Positions 8,020 to 17,021 of a stretch of 64,000 nt of DNA are shown piece by piece. Below the pieces are notes generated by a model. That model did not search any database. It was not told where the DNA came from and worked only from the letters and a program-made list of their open reading frames with translations. How positions within the stretch are numbered: the first letter of the stretch is position 1; every line of letters starts with the position of its first letter. Source of the DNA: Thiohalospira sp051746205 (lineage in GTDB: Bacteria > Pseudomonadota > Gammaproteobacteria > Thiohalospirales > Thiohalospiraceae); assembly GCA_051746205.1 (NCBI GenBank), contig JBNJEU010000003.1, positions 15,962 through 79,961 on the forward strand, read 5' to 3'. A program made the position numbers and the translations under genes.

Positions 8020-8212
8020 ACCTCATCCCACCCTCGAGACGGTGGCGCCACACTCGCGCCGGGCCGCCTTCATTTCAGACGGTTTCTCAAGAATTGAACG
8101 CAACCCATTGAAAAAATGGGGTTGTCTCTTGCGCCTCAGGTTTCGCTTCCACTCCCTTTCGTAAGTCATTGTGAAAAAAGCAAGAAACCGTGCAATGAAT
8201 GACCAGGTTTTC
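8020..8212. other. Non-coding spacer between rnpB and the mraZ promoter
   Basis: No gene is apparent. The stretch is AT-richer than its surroundings. It contains a hairpin at 8101-8124 (CAACCCAT against ATGGGGTTG with one bulged G and an A-rich loop) not followed by a T-tract, a weak candidate for stopping rnpB transcription. It also holds an imperfect inverted repeat, CAAGAAACC (8181-8189) with GGTTTTCTTG (8206-8215), whose right half overlaps the mraZ -35 hexamer. Confidence 0.5.
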
Positions 8213-8242
8213 TTGACAGGGGGGAGAGTCACTCCCTATAGT
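8213..8242 (+). promoter_or_regulatory. Strong sigma-70 promoter of the division and cell-wall (mra) cluster
   Basis: A perfect TTGACA (8213-8218) is followed after 18 bases by TATAGT (8237-8242). It lies 60 bases upstream of the mraZ start and directly upstream of the TGGG repeats bound by MraZ, matching the position of the autoregulated Pmra promoter in E. coli. Confidence 0.85.
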
Positions 8243-8251
8243 GTCTTCAAG

Positions 8252-8275
8252 TGGGGGGAAGTGGGAAAAAATGGT
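8252..8275 (+). promoter_or_regulatory. MraZ operator: three 10-bp-spaced TGGG repeats
   Basis: TGGG at 8252-8255 and 8262-8265 and the near copy TGGT at 8272-8275 recur every ten bases, one DNA turn apart. MraZ is known to bind direct TGGG-type repeats downstream of its own promoter, so autorepression of the cluster is expected. The site starts nine bases after the -10 hexamer, that is near the transcription start. Confidence 0.82.
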
Positions 8276-8301
8276 GAACAAGCCCAGAGAGGGGAGACAC
8301 C

Positions 8302-8757
8302 GTGTTCCGAGGGGTCAGCGCGCTCTCACTGGATAGCAAGGGACGGCTGGCCATTCCGTCCCGGCACCGTGAGCGCATCAACGAGATCAGTGAAGGCCAG
8401 ATGGTGGTCACGGTGGACCGTGACTACTGTCTGCTGCTGTATCCGTTGCCCGAATGGGAAACCCTGGAGCGCAAGCTGACGAAACTTTCCAGTCTCAATC
8501 CATCCATCCGCCGCCTGCAGCGCCTCTACATCGGTCATGCCACGGATGTGGAGATGGATGGCAGTGGCCGCATCCTGCTCCCGCCCCCGTTGCGCGAATT
8601 CGCCGGTCTGGAGCGGCGCGCTGTTCTGGTCGGTCAGGGCAACAAGTTCGAGATCTGGGACGAGGAACGGTGGAATGCCCAGCGCGATGCCTGGCTTGAA
8701 GAAGAGTCGGATGGCGAGCCCGAGCTCCCGGCCGAGCTCGAAGGACTGTCGCTCTAG
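8302..8757 (+). CDS. mraZ: Transcriptional regulator MraZ
   Basis: DNA-binding repressor of the division and cell-wall cluster, with AbrB-like (SpoVT) swapped-hairpin domains that assemble into a ring. Both copies of the repeat are visible: MFRGVSALSLDSKGRLAIPSRHR near the N terminus and ATDVEMDGSGRILLPPPLREFAGL in the middle. 151 residues, the usual length. The start is GTG (8302), six bases after a GGGGAG ribosome site. It is the first gene of the cluster, five bases upstream of rsmH; the TGGG repeats just before it are its probable target. Confidence 0.95.
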   Translation: MFRGVSALSLDSKGRLAIPSRHRERINEISEGQMVVTVDRDYCLLLYPLPEWETLERKLTKLSSLNPSIRRLQRLYIGHATDVEMDGSGRILLPPPLREFAGLERRAVLVGQGNKFEIWDEERWNAQRDAWLEEESDGEPELPAELEGLSL

Positions 8758-8761
8758 CACC

Positions 8762-9688
8762 ATGGGAAACGGTCATCGCTCCGTCCTCTACGAGTCCGCC
8801 CTGGAAGCCCTGGCGGTGCGTGCGGAGGGCCTCTACGTGGACGCCACCTACGGGCGCGGGGGGCACGCCGAGGGGATCCGGGAGCGGCTCGGGCCCGAAG
8901 GACGGCTGTGGTTGCTGGACCGCGACCCCGAGGCGGTGGCCGATGCCGGCAAACGTTTCGGCGATGACCCGAGGGTGGTCATCCGGCGCGCGGCATTCAC
9001 CGAGATCGGCCGGGAACTGGCTGAGGCGGAACTGACCGGGCGGGTCAGTGGATTGCTGCTGGATCTGGGGGTCTCGTCGCCGCAGCTGGACGAGGGCGAG
9101 CGCGGCTTCAGCTTCCAGCAGGACGGCCCGCTGGACATGCGCATGGACCCGGACCGGGGTGAGTCGGCGGCGGAATGGCTGGCGCGGGTACCGGAAGAGG
9201 AGATCACCGCGATCCTGCGCCGGTACGGCGAGGAGCGCTTCGCTCGCCGCATTGCCCGGGCCATCGTGACGGCGCGCAGCGAGGCGCCCATCAGCCGCAC
9301 CGGCCAGCTGGCGCGGCTGGTCGCGGAAGCGGTGCCGCGCCGCGAGCCGGGCAAGGATCCGGCGACGCGCACGTTCCAGGCGCTGCGCATCGCCATCAAC
9401 GATGAACTGGGTGAACTGGAACGCGTTCTGCCCCAGGCGGTGGAGGCCCTGGAACCCGGGGGACGGCTGGCGGTGATCAGCTTCCACTCGCTGGAGGATC
9501 GCCTGGTCAAGCGCTTCATGCGCGATGAGGCTCGGGGGGCGATCCCGCCGGGTCTGGCGATCCCGGAAGACCGGATCGAGCGCCGGCTGCGCGTCATCGG
9601 CAAGGCGCAGCGGGCCGATGAAGCGGAGCTGGCGGAGAATCCCCGGGCCCGGAGCGCGGTGCTGCGGGTAGCGGAGAAACAGGGATGA
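8762..9688 (+). CDS. rsmH: 16S rRNA N4-methylcytidine-1402 methyltransferase
   Basis: S-adenosylmethionine-dependent enzyme modifying base C1402 of 16S rRNA, the same nucleotide whose ribose is methylated by RsmI encoded 1.3 kb upstream. Motifs are HRSVLYESALEAL (MGNGHRSV start), YVDATYGRGGHAEGI (SAM-binding loop), LLLDLGVSSPQLDEGERGFSF, GPLDMRMD and RTFQALRIAINDELGELE near the end. 308 residues. The ATG at 8762 is chosen because it begins the conserved HRSVL region and sits five bases after the mraZ stop; the open frame continues upstream inside mraZ but has no support. Confidence 0.95.
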   Translation: MGNGHRSVLYESALEALAVRAEGLYVDATYGRGGHAEGIRERLGPEGRLWLLDRDPEAVADAGKRFGDDPRVVIRRAAFTEIGRELAEAELTGRVSGLLLDLGVSSPQLDEGERGFSFQQDGPLDMRMDPDRGESAAEWLARVPEEEITAILRRYGEERFARRIARAIVTARSEAPISRTGQLARLVAEAVPRREPGKDPATRTFQALRIAINDELGELERVLPQAVEALEPGGRLAVISFHSLEDRLVKRFMRDEARGAIPPGLAIPEDRIERRLRVIGKAQRADEAELAENPRARSAVLRVAEKQG

Positions 9689-9966
9689 GGGTACGCACCT
9701 CCGTTGAATGGACCATGGCGGCGGTGCTGCTGATCCTGCTGGTGGTTTCGGCCCTGGGCGTCATCCACGCCACGCACCAGAGCCGATCGTTGTTCAGCCA
9801 GCTGGAGGCGCTGGAGAGTCGGCGCGATGCCTACAACGCTCAATGGAGCCAGCTGCAGCTGGAACAGAGTACCTGGGCGACCCACGCACGCATCGAGGGG
9901 ATCGCCGAGAATCAACTGGACATGGTGCAGCCCTCCATGGAACGCATCGTCATCATGAGGCAGTAG
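9685..9966 (+). CDS. ftsL: Cell division protein FtsL
   Basis: Small bitopic divisome protein that joins FtsB and FtsQ and helps activate FtsWI. A short basic N terminus, one transmembrane segment (about residues 11-29, MAAVLLILLVVSALGVIHAT) and a periplasmic leucine-zipper-like coiled coil (SLFSQLEALESRRDAYNAQW) make up its 93 residues. The ATGA overlap with rsmH indicates translational coupling. Identification rests on topology and position as much as on sequence, since FtsL is poorly conserved. Confidence 0.93.
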   Translation: MRVRTSVEWTMAAVLLILLVVSALGVIHATHQSRSLFSQLEALESRRDAYNAQWSQLQLEQSTWATHARIEGIAENQLDMVQPSMERIVIMRQ

Positions 9967-9970
9967 CAAA

Positions 9971-11707
9971 GTGGCCGAGACGAGTCGCCATACGGAATCC
10001 GCCGCCCGGCTCTACACCGTGGTCGGCCTCATGCTGGTCGGGCTGCTGGTTCTTGCCTGGCGAGCGGTGGATTTGCAGGTCCTGGACAGCGGCTTTCTGC
10101 AGCGCGAGGGGGCAGCGCGTCATCTGCGCGTGGTGGAGATCCCCGCTCATCGGGGCAACATCGTCGATCGCAACGGCGAACCGCTGGCGGTGAGTACACC
10201 GGTGGACACCATCTGGGCCCAGCCGGGGAAGATGATGGAGGCGCGAGAGCGCTGGCCGGAACTGGCTGAGGTCCTCGGCATGGAGCCGGCAGAGATGGCG
10301 TCTTACCTGGAGGCGCGCAAGGAGCGCCAGTTCGTCTACCTGCGTCGTCAGGTTTCGCCGGATGTGGCCGACGCGGTGGCCGCACTGGAGATCCAGGGCG
10401 TCAACAGCCAGCGCGAATACCGCCGTTACTATCCGGCCGGGGAGGTCGCTGCCCAGCTGGTCGGCCTGACCGACATCGACGATCGGGGGATCGGTGGTCT
10501 GGAACTGGCGTATGGCGAGTGGCTTCAGGGGCAGCCGGGTTCCAAACGGGTCATCAAGGATCGGCTGGGACACGTGGTGGAGGACGTGGAGCGTCTGGAG
10601 GCCCCGCGTCCAGGCCGTGAGGTGCGGTTGACCCTGGATCGTCGCCTGCAATATCTCGCCTACAGGGAACTCAAGACCGCCGTGAGTCGCCACGACGCCG
10701 TCGGTGGCAGCGCGGTGATCCTCGATGCGCGCACCTCCGAGGTGCTGGCGATGGTCAATCAGCCCTCGTTCAATCCGAACAGGCGCAACGCCGTGATGTC
10801 GGGTCAACAGCGCAACCGCGCCGTGACCGACGTGCTGGAACCCGGTTCCGCCATCAAGCCCTTCACTGTGGCCGCCGCGCTGGAAAGCGGGGTGGTGACG
10901 CCGGAAACCCGGCTCGAAACCGGGTCCGGGACCTTCCGGGTCGGCGGCAGCACGGTTCGGGATGTGCGCGGCTACGGGACGATCGATGTGGCTCGCGTGC
11001 TTCAGGTCTCCAGCAACATCGGTGCCAGCAAGATGGCACTGAAGACGCCTCCCGCGGAACTCTGGCGGGGCCTTGCCGAGGTCGGATTCGGCCGCAGCAC
11101 GGGGAGTGGATTCCCCGGCGAGGTCAGCGGCTATCTGAGCAACTATTTCCAGTGGGGTGAGCTGGAACGCGCGACTCTGGGCTTCGGCTACGGCGTTTCG
11201 ACAACCCCGCTGCAACTGGCCCAGGCCTACACCGCCTTTGCCGGCGATGGACGGTTGCGTCCGGTGAGCTTCGTGGTCGACGACATTGCCCGCGAACGCA
11301 GTACCGACGCCGTGTTCAGTGAATCGGTGCGGCGTCAGGTCAGGGGGATGATGGAACAGGTGGTGGATCCGCGCGGCACCGGGATGCGGGCCGCCATCCC
11401 CGGCTATCGGGTCGCCGGCAAGACCGGCACGGTGCGCAAGCCGATTGCCGGTGGTTACGCGGAGGATCGCTATACCGCGATCTTCGCCGGCATGGTACCG
11501 GCCGGCGACCCGCGTCTGATCATGGTGGTGACCGTCGACGAGCCGCGCGGCGACCAGTATTACGGGGGCCAGGTGGCCGCCCCGGTCTTTGCCCGGGTCA
11601 TGGGAGGCGCCGTGCGTCTGCTCAACATCCCGCCCGATGCCGAGAGCCCGGAGCTGAGGCCGCGCAATGAAAGTGAGCGGGTCGCATGGGTGGAGGAGAC
11701 GCCATGA
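9971..11707 (+). CDS. ftsI: Septal peptidoglycan transpeptidase PBP3
   Basis: Class B penicillin-binding protein that cross-links septal peptidoglycan with FtsW. A short cytoplasmic tail and one transmembrane helix (about residues 15-34) precede the dimerisation domain (AHRGNIVDRNGEPLAVSTP). In the transpeptidase domain the active-site serine is in EPGSAIKP (Ser293), followed by SSN (SSNIGASKMAL) and KTG (484-486). 578 residues, normal. The start is GTG at 9971; a GAGG lies 11-14 bases upstream, before the ftsL stop. The end overlaps murE by ATGA. Confidence 0.96.
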   Translation: MAETSRHTESAARLYTVVGLMLVGLLVLAWRAVDLQVLDSGFLQREGAARHLRVVEIPAHRGNIVDRNGEPLAVSTPVDTIWAQPGKMMEARERWPELAEVLGMEPAEMASYLEARKERQFVYLRRQVSPDVADAVAALEIQGVNSQREYRRYYPAGEVAAQLVGLTDIDDRGIGGLELAYGEWLQGQPGSKRVIKDRLGHVVEDVERLEAPRPGREVRLTLDRRLQYLAYRELKTAVSRHDAVGGSAVILDARTSEVLAMVNQPSFNPNRRNAVMSGQQRNRAVTDVLEPGSAIKPFTVAAALESGVVTPETRLETGSGTFRVGGSTVRDVRGYGTIDVARVLQVSSNIGASKMALKTPPAELWRGLAEVGFGRSTGSGFPGEVSGYLSNYFQWGELERATLGFGYGVSTTPLQLAQAYTAFAGDGRLRPVSFVVDDIARERSTDAVFSESVRRQVRGMMEQVVDPRGTGMRAAIPGYRVAGKTGTVRKPIAGGYAEDRYTAIFAGMVPAGDPRLIMVVTVDEPRGDQYYGGQVAAPVFARVMGGAVRLLNIPPDAESPELRPRNESERVAWVEETP

Positions 11708-13209
11708 ATGCGGTGGCGCTTACCGACCCCGCGGAACGGAACCGTCTAGCGGTACTGCTGGACGGCTTCGCCGAGACCGCCGACAGGCCAGTAACGGACG
11801 TCTGTGCCGACAGCCGCGCGGCCGTTCCGGGAGGGCTGTTCCTCGCTCTGGCGCGTGAACCGCGCACGCGCGACGCGCATGTGGCCGAGGCCGTAGCCCG
11901 TGGCGCCACGGTCGTGGTCCACGACTCGGCGCTGCCGGCGCCGGAACCGTGTCCCGGCGGCGAGGTGCTGCTGGTGCCCGTGGCCGAACTGGGCCGCCGC
12001 GCCGGGATCATCGCCGGACGTTTCTGGGGGGAGCCGAGTCGAGCACTGGAGATCGTCGGGATCACCGGAACCAATGGCAAGTCGACCTGCGCCTGGTTGC
12101 TGGCGCAGGCCCTGGAGGGGCCGGCGGCCCTGGTGGGGACGCTGGGTTACGGTCCCTGGGATCGGTTGGAGCCGGCCAGCCACACCACGCCCGATGCCGT
12201 CGCCCTCCAGCGCCTGCTGGCGCAGTACCGTGACATCGGAATGCGTTCTGTTGCCATGGAGGTGTCATCGCACGGGCTGGTGCAGGAACGCCTGGTCGGT
12301 ACCCGGGTCGACGTGGCGGTGTTCACCAACATCAGTCGCGACCATCTCGACTACCACGGTGACATGGCCGCCTACACCGCAGCCAAGGCGCGGCTGTTCG
12401 CTCAGCCGGGGCTGCGGGCGGCCGTGATCAACGCCGACGATCCGGCGGCGGAGCAGATGGAAGCGGCTGTCCCCCCGGATTGCCGGGTGCTGCGCTACGG
12501 CCTGGAACAGCCCGCCGTGATCCGGCTTCATCATCGTCAGCCTCACGCCGGTGGGCAGTGGCTCGATGTGGTGACTCCGTGGGGACGCTTGAATGTGGAC
12601 CTCCCCCTGTTCGGTGCTCACAACGCGGCCAATGCACTGGCGGTGGTGGGCGCGCTCGGGGCCGAGGAGATGGCGCTCGAGACCATGAGGCACCGCCTGG
12701 AGGGGTTGCTGCCGCCGCCGGGTCGGATGGAGCGGGTGACGGTCGACGGGGTCGCCGGTCCCGGGGTGGTGGTGGACTATGCCCATACGCCGGCGGCCCT
12801 GGAGGCAACTCTGGCTGGTTTGCGGGAACACGCCGGTACGGCGCGGATCGTCTGTGTCTTCGGCTGTGGTGGCGATCGCGATACCGGCAAGCGCGGCCCC
12901 ATGGGCGCGGTGGCCGAGAACGGCGCGGACCGCGTGATCATCACCGATGACAACCCGCGCCACGAGACATCGGCGTCCATCATCGAAGCCATCCGTGCCG
13001 GGATGAGGGCACCGGAAACGGCCCGGGTCGTTCCCGACCGGGCCGAGGCCATTCTCACGGCCATTGCCGACGCGGCACAGGAGGACTGGGTCCTCATCGC
13101 CGGCAAGGGTCACGAGACCGAGCAGCAGGTTGACGACGAAGTCCAGCCCTTCGACGACCGGGAAGTGGCCCGGGACGCCCTGGAGCGCCGGCGGGGAGGG
13201 TTGTCGTGA
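11704..13209 (+). CDS. murE: UDP-MurNAc-L-Ala-D-Glu:meso-diaminopimelate ligase
   Basis: Cytoplasmic ATP-dependent ligase adding the third residue of the peptidoglycan stem peptide. The ATP-binding loop GTNGKST is at residues 122-128. The substrate-selecting motif DNPR (416-419) marks specificity for meso-diaminopimelate rather than lysine. AVFTNISRDHLDYHGDMAAY and GRMERVTVDG are further Mur-ligase signatures. 501 residues. ATG 11704 is used: it makes the ATGA junction with ftsI and follows GGAGGAG by a few bases; an upstream in-frame ATG at 11686 lacks such support. Confidence 0.96.
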   Translation: MNAVALTDPAERNRLAVLLDGFAETADRPVTDVCADSRAAVPGGLFLALAREPRTRDAHVAEAVARGATVVVHDSALPAPEPCPGGEVLLVPVAELGRRAGIIAGRFWGEPSRALEIVGITGTNGKSTCAWLLAQALEGPAALVGTLGYGPWDRLEPASHTTPDAVALQRLLAQYRDIGMRSVAMEVSSHGLVQERLVGTRVDVAVFTNISRDHLDYHGDMAAYTAAKARLFAQPGLRAAVINADDPAAEQMEAAVPPDCRVLRYGLEQPAVIRLHHRQPHAGGQWLDVVTPWGRLNVDLPLFGAHNAANALAVVGALGAEEMALETMRHRLEGLLPPPGRMERVTVDGVAGPGVVVDYAHTPAALEATLAGLREHAGTARIVCVFGCGGDRDTGKRGPMGAVAENGADRVIITDDNPRHETSASIIEAIRAGMRAPETARVVPDRAEAILTAIADAAQEDWVLIAGKGHETEQQVDDEVQPFDDREVARDALERRRGGLS

Positions 13210-14573
13210 ACATCGCGAAACCCCGGATGAGTGACTGGAGCAATGCCATTGGCGCTCGACTCCACGGCGGCGACGCCCTCTTCGATGGTGTGTTCAGCGA
13301 CAGTCGAGAGCCGCTGGATGGCGGGATCTTCGTCGCCCTGCGGGGGCCGCGCTTCGACGGCCACGCGCATGTCGCCAGCGCGGTCGAAGCGGGCGCCGTC
13401 GGTGCCATGGTGGAGGTTGAACAGCCGGTTTCGATTCCGCAGTGGGTGGTTCCGGACACCCGGCGCGCCCTCGGCGATCTCGGTCGCGCCTGGCGCCATG
13501 CCTGGAATGGCCGACTCGGGGCGCTGACCGGCAGCAATGGCAAGACCACGGTCAAGGAGATGGTCGCTGCCATCCTGGAGCCGCGCGGCCCGCTGGTGGC
13601 TACCCGTGGCAACCTGAACAACGACCTCGGGGTTCCGCTCACCCTGTTGCAACTGCGTCCGGAGCATCAATTGGCGGTGGTGGAGATGGGGGCGAACCAT
13701 CCGGGGGAGATCGCCGTGCTGGCGGCGATGGCCGAGCCGGAAGTGGGACTGGTGACCAATGCCGGCCCGGCCCATCTGGAGGGGTTCGGTGACATCCCCG
13801 GGGTTGCGCGGGCGAAGGGTGAGCTGTTCGCGGGGCTGGCGGCGGGCGGCACGGCGGTGATCAACAACGACGATGTCTACCGCGACCAGTGGCGCGCCAC
13901 CGCCGAGGGCCGGGCAGTGCTGACCTTCGGGCGCGAGGCGGGCGCCGATGTGCGGGTCCATCCGCTCGACGGCGAAGCCGGACCCGATGGGCAGCTGCTG
14001 ATGGTGGAGACACCGTGGGGCCGGGGCGAGACCCGGTTGCCGCTGCCGGGTCCGCACAACGTGATGAATGCCGCCGCCGCAGCCGCCATGGCGCTGGCCA
14101 TGGGTGCGACGGTGGACGAGGTGTGCGGCGGACTGGCCCGCGCGCCCGGAGTTGCGGGGCGGCTGCACAACGAGGTGGGGTGTCACGGTGGGCGGGTCAT
14201 CGATGACAGCTATAATGCCAACCCCGGCTCGCTGGCTGCCGCCATTGCCGTGCTGGCCGAGGCACCGGGCCGGCGGATCCTGGTGCTCGGCGACATGGGC
14301 GAACTGGGAGAGGCAGCGGGGGAGTGGCACCGCCGCGCCGGCAGCATGGCCGATGCCGCCGGTATCGATGCCCTCTTCACCATCGGCCCCCTGGCGGCGG
14401 AGGCCATCGAGACCTTCGGGCCGCAAGGACGAGCGTTCACTTCGGTGGAAGAGCTGGTCGACGCGCTGGTCGCGACGATGGACAACACGACAACGGTTCT
14501 GCTCAAGGGCTCCCGCGCCGCCGGTCTCGATCGGGTGGTTGCGAAGCTGACCAGCGCCGGGGAGGCACACTGA
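13206..14573 (+). CDS. murF: UDP-MurNAc-tripeptide:D-alanyl-D-alanine ligase
   Basis: Last cytoplasmic ligase of the stem peptide, adding D-Ala-D-Ala made by Ddl (encoded downstream). The N-terminal domain (FSDSREPLDGGIFVALRGPRFDG) binds the UDP-sugar. GSNGKTT (109-115) is the ATP loop, followed by TRGNLNNDLGVPLTLL and EMGANHPGEI, and DSYNANPGSLAAA lies in the C-terminal domain. 455 residues. The GTG start overlaps the murE stop (GTGA); an ATG seven codons further in (13227) is an alternative. Confidence 0.95.
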   Translation: MNIAKPRMSDWSNAIGARLHGGDALFDGVFSDSREPLDGGIFVALRGPRFDGHAHVASAVEAGAVGAMVEVEQPVSIPQWVVPDTRRALGDLGRAWRHAWNGRLGALTGSNGKTTVKEMVAAILEPRGPLVATRGNLNNDLGVPLTLLQLRPEHQLAVVEMGANHPGEIAVLAAMAEPEVGLVTNAGPAHLEGFGDIPGVARAKGELFAGLAAGGTAVINNDDVYRDQWRATAEGRAVLTFGREAGADVRVHPLDGEAGPDGQLLMVETPWGRGETRLPLPGPHNVMNAAAAAAMALAMGATVDEVCGGLARAPGVAGRLHNEVGCHGGRVIDDSYNANPGSLAAAIAVLAEAPGRRILVLGDMGELGEAAGEWHRRAGSMADAAGIDALFTIGPLAAEAIETFGPQGRAFTSVEELVDALVATMDNTTTVLLKGSRAAGLDRVVAKLTSAGEAH

Positions 14574-14574
14574 C

Positions 14575-15657
14575 ATGCTCTACCATCTCAGTCTCTGGCT
14601 GACCGAGTTCCACAGCGGTTTCAACGTTTTCCAGTATCTGACCCTGCGCGCCATCCTCGGTGTCCTCACCGCGCTGGCCGTCTCCTTCGCGGTCGGTCCG
14701 GGGATGATCCGCTGGCTGACCACCTACAAGGTGGGCCAGACGGTCCGCGACGACGGTCCGGAGAGCCATCTGGACAAGGCGGGTACACCGACCATGGGCG
14801 GGGCGCTGATCCTGGTCTCCATCGGCGTGGCGACCCTGCTCTGGTCGGACCTGACCAACCACTATGTCTGGGTGGTCCTGCTGGTGACCTTCGCCTTCGG
14901 TCTCATCGGCCTGGTGGACGATTTCAAGAAGCTGGTCCTCAAGGATCCCCGTGGGCTGCGCGCGGTCTACAAGTACTTCTGGCAGTCGGTGGCGGGGCTG
15001 GCGGCGGCCGTCTGGCTCTTCACCCACGCCCCCGGCACGGCGGAGACCCAGCTGCTGATCCCGTTCTTCAAGGACCTGCTCATCGACATCGGTCCGGCCT
15101 TTATCGTTCTCGCCTATCTGGTGATCGTGGGGTCCTCCAACGCGGTAAACCTCACCGACGGTCTCGATGGCCTGGCCATCCTCCCGGCGGTAATGGTCGG
15201 CGGGGCGCTGGGGATCTTTGCCTACGTGGGGGGGCACAGCGTGTTCGCCGAGTATCTGGGGATCCCGCATGTCCCGGGGATCGGCGAGGTGGTGGTCTTC
15301 TGCGCCGCACTGGTGGGTTCGGGGCTCGGCTTCCTCTGGTTCAACACCTATCCGGCCCAGGTCTTCATGGGGGATGTCGGCGCGCTGGCCCTGGGCGCGG
15401 CACTGGGGATCGTGGCGGTGGTGACGCGCCAGGAGATCATCCTCTTCATCATGGGCGGGCTCTTTGTCGTGGAAACCGTTTCGGTGATGATCCAGGTGGT
15501 GTCCTACAAACTCACAGGGCGGCGGATCTTCCGGATGGCGCCGCTGCATCATCATTTCGAACTCAAGGGCTGGCCCGAGCCCCGGGTCATCGTGCGCTTC
15601 TGGCTGGTCACGGTGATCCTGGTACTTGTCGGGCTGGCATCGCTGAAGTTGAGGTAA
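14575..15657 (+). CDS. mraY: Phospho-N-acetylmuramoyl-pentapeptide transferase
   Basis: Polytopic inner-membrane enzyme making lipid I from UDP-MurNAc-pentapeptide and undecaprenyl phosphate. About ten transmembrane helices. Catalytic and metal-binding signatures are KAGTPTMGGALIL, LVDDFKKL (Asp pair), NLTDGLDGLAILPA and, near the end, APLHHHFELKGWPEP (the HHH motif). 360 residues, the same as E. coli. It starts one base after the murF stop. Confidence 0.96.
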   Translation: MLYHLSLWLTEFHSGFNVFQYLTLRAILGVLTALAVSFAVGPGMIRWLTTYKVGQTVRDDGPESHLDKAGTPTMGGALILVSIGVATLLWSDLTNHYVWVVLLVTFAFGLIGLVDDFKKLVLKDPRGLRAVYKYFWQSVAGLAAAVWLFTHAPGTAETQLLIPFFKDLLIDIGPAFIVLAYLVIVGSSNAVNLTDGLDGLAILPAVMVGGALGIFAYVGGHSVFAEYLGIPHVPGIGEVVVFCAALVGSGLGFLWFNTYPAQVFMGDVGALALGAALGIVAVVTRQEIILFIMGGLFVVETVSVMIQVVSYKLTGRRIFRMAPLHHHFELKGWPEPRVIVRFWLVTVILVLVGLASLKLR

Positions 15658-15662
15658 CCGGG

Positions 15663-17021
15663 ATGGAGGCCGTGTCCATGTCCAGCAAGCCGCAGCGAAC
15701 CGCCGTCATCGGTCTCGGGGACACCGGGCTGGCGACGCTGCGTCACCTCGCTGCCGCGGGGGATGAACTGCTGGCGCTGGACACCCGTGCAGTACCGCCG
15801 CATCTCGCGGATGCCCGGGCCGTGGCACCGGATGCCACGTTCCTCCTCGGCGAACTGGACCCGCAACTGCTGAGCGGGATGGACCGTGTGGTGGTCAGCC
15901 CCGGGGTGTCTCTCTCGACACCGGCCATTGTCGCCGCCGGCGAGGCCGGTGTGGAGATCGTCGGCGACATCGAACTCTTTGCCCGCCAGGCCGATGCACC
16001 GGTGGTGGCGGTGACCGGCTCCAACGGCAAGTCCACGGTCACGGCAATGCTGGCGGCGATGTTTGCCGGCGCCGGTCGAGACGCCGCTGTGGGCGGCAAC
16101 TACGGTACCCCGGCTCTGGAACTGCTGGAGCGGGACAGCCGGCCCGATGTCTACCTGCTGGAGCTCTCCAGTTTCCAGCTGGAGTCGACCCGCAGCTTGA
16201 AACCGCGGGTGGCGGCGATCCTGAACATCAGCGCCGACCACCTGGACCGCTATGCCGACCTGGACGCCTATGCGGCAGCCAAAGCACGGATTGCCACCGG
16301 CGCCCGCAGCCTGGTGATCAATGGTGATGATCCGCGCACCGTGGCGATCGCCCGCGGATTCGGGGAGGTGGTCTCCTTTACCGGCAAGGTTCCGGGGCCG
16401 GAGGAGTGGGGCCTGGTCCGGGACGAGGCCGGACGGGTCTGGTTGCAGCGCGGCGCGAGAGCGGTCATGGCGGCCGATGAGCTGCCGCTGGTGGGACGCC
16501 ACAACCAGCTCAATGCGCTGGCGGCGCTGGCCATGGGCGCAATCGTGGGTCTGCCGGAAGCGGCGATGGTCGCCGCGCTGACCGGGTTCACCGGCTTGCG
16601 CCATCGCTGCGAGCTCGTCGCCCGCCGCAACGGGATCGACTGGGTCAATGATTCCAAGGGGACCAATGTGGGGGCCACGCTCGCGGCAGTCGCCGGCATC
16701 GAGGGAGCGGTGGTACTGATCGTCGGTGGTGAGGGCAAGGAACAGGATTTCGGGCCCCTGCGGGATCTGGCTCCGAGCGGCGCCCTGCGGGCGGTGGTCA
16801 CCATCGGTCGGGACGGTCCCGCGATTGCCGCGCCCATGAAAGCGCATGTACCCGTGGTGGAGGCCGGCGAGATGTCGGCGGCGGTCAGCGCCGCGCGGGA
16901 ATACGCCCGACCGGGGGACACCGTGCTGCTCTCGCCGGCGTGCGCCAGTTTCGACCAGTTCGGCAATTATCAGGAGCGCGGGGAGTGCTTCAGGACCGTC
17001 GTGGAGGAGATGCCGACATGA
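15663..17021 (+). CDS. murD: UDP-N-acetylmuramoyl-L-alanine:D-glutamate ligase
   Basis: Adds D-glutamate to UDP-MurNAc-L-Ala. AVIGLGDTGLATLRHL begins the nucleotide-binding N-terminal domain, VTGSNGKSTVTAML is the ATP loop, and LELSSFQLE, NISADHLDRYADLDAYAAAK and NDSKGTNVGAT follow. 452 residues from the ATG at 15663. An ATG at 15678, placed eight bases after GGAGG, is an equally good start and would shorten the protein by five residues. The end overlaps ftsW by ATGA. Confidence 0.95.
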   Translation: MEAVSMSSKPQRTAVIGLGDTGLATLRHLAAAGDELLALDTRAVPPHLADARAVAPDATFLLGELDPQLLSGMDRVVVSPGVSLSTPAIVAAGEAGVEIVGDIELFARQADAPVVAVTGSNGKSTVTAMLAAMFAGAGRDAAVGGNYGTPALELLERDSRPDVYLLELSSFQLESTRSLKPRVAAILNISADHLDRYADLDAYAAAKARIATGARSLVINGDDPRTVAIARGFGEVVSFTGKVPGPEEWGLVRDEAGRVWLQRGARAVMAADELPLVGRHNQLNALAALAMGAIVGLPEAAMVAALTGFTGLRHRCELVARRNGIDWVNDSKGTNVGATLAAVAGIEGAVVLIVGGEGKEQDFGPLRDLAPSGALRAVVTIGRDGPAIAAPMKAHVPVVEAGEMSAAVSAAREYARPGDTVLLSPACASFDQFGNYQERGECFRTVVEEMPT

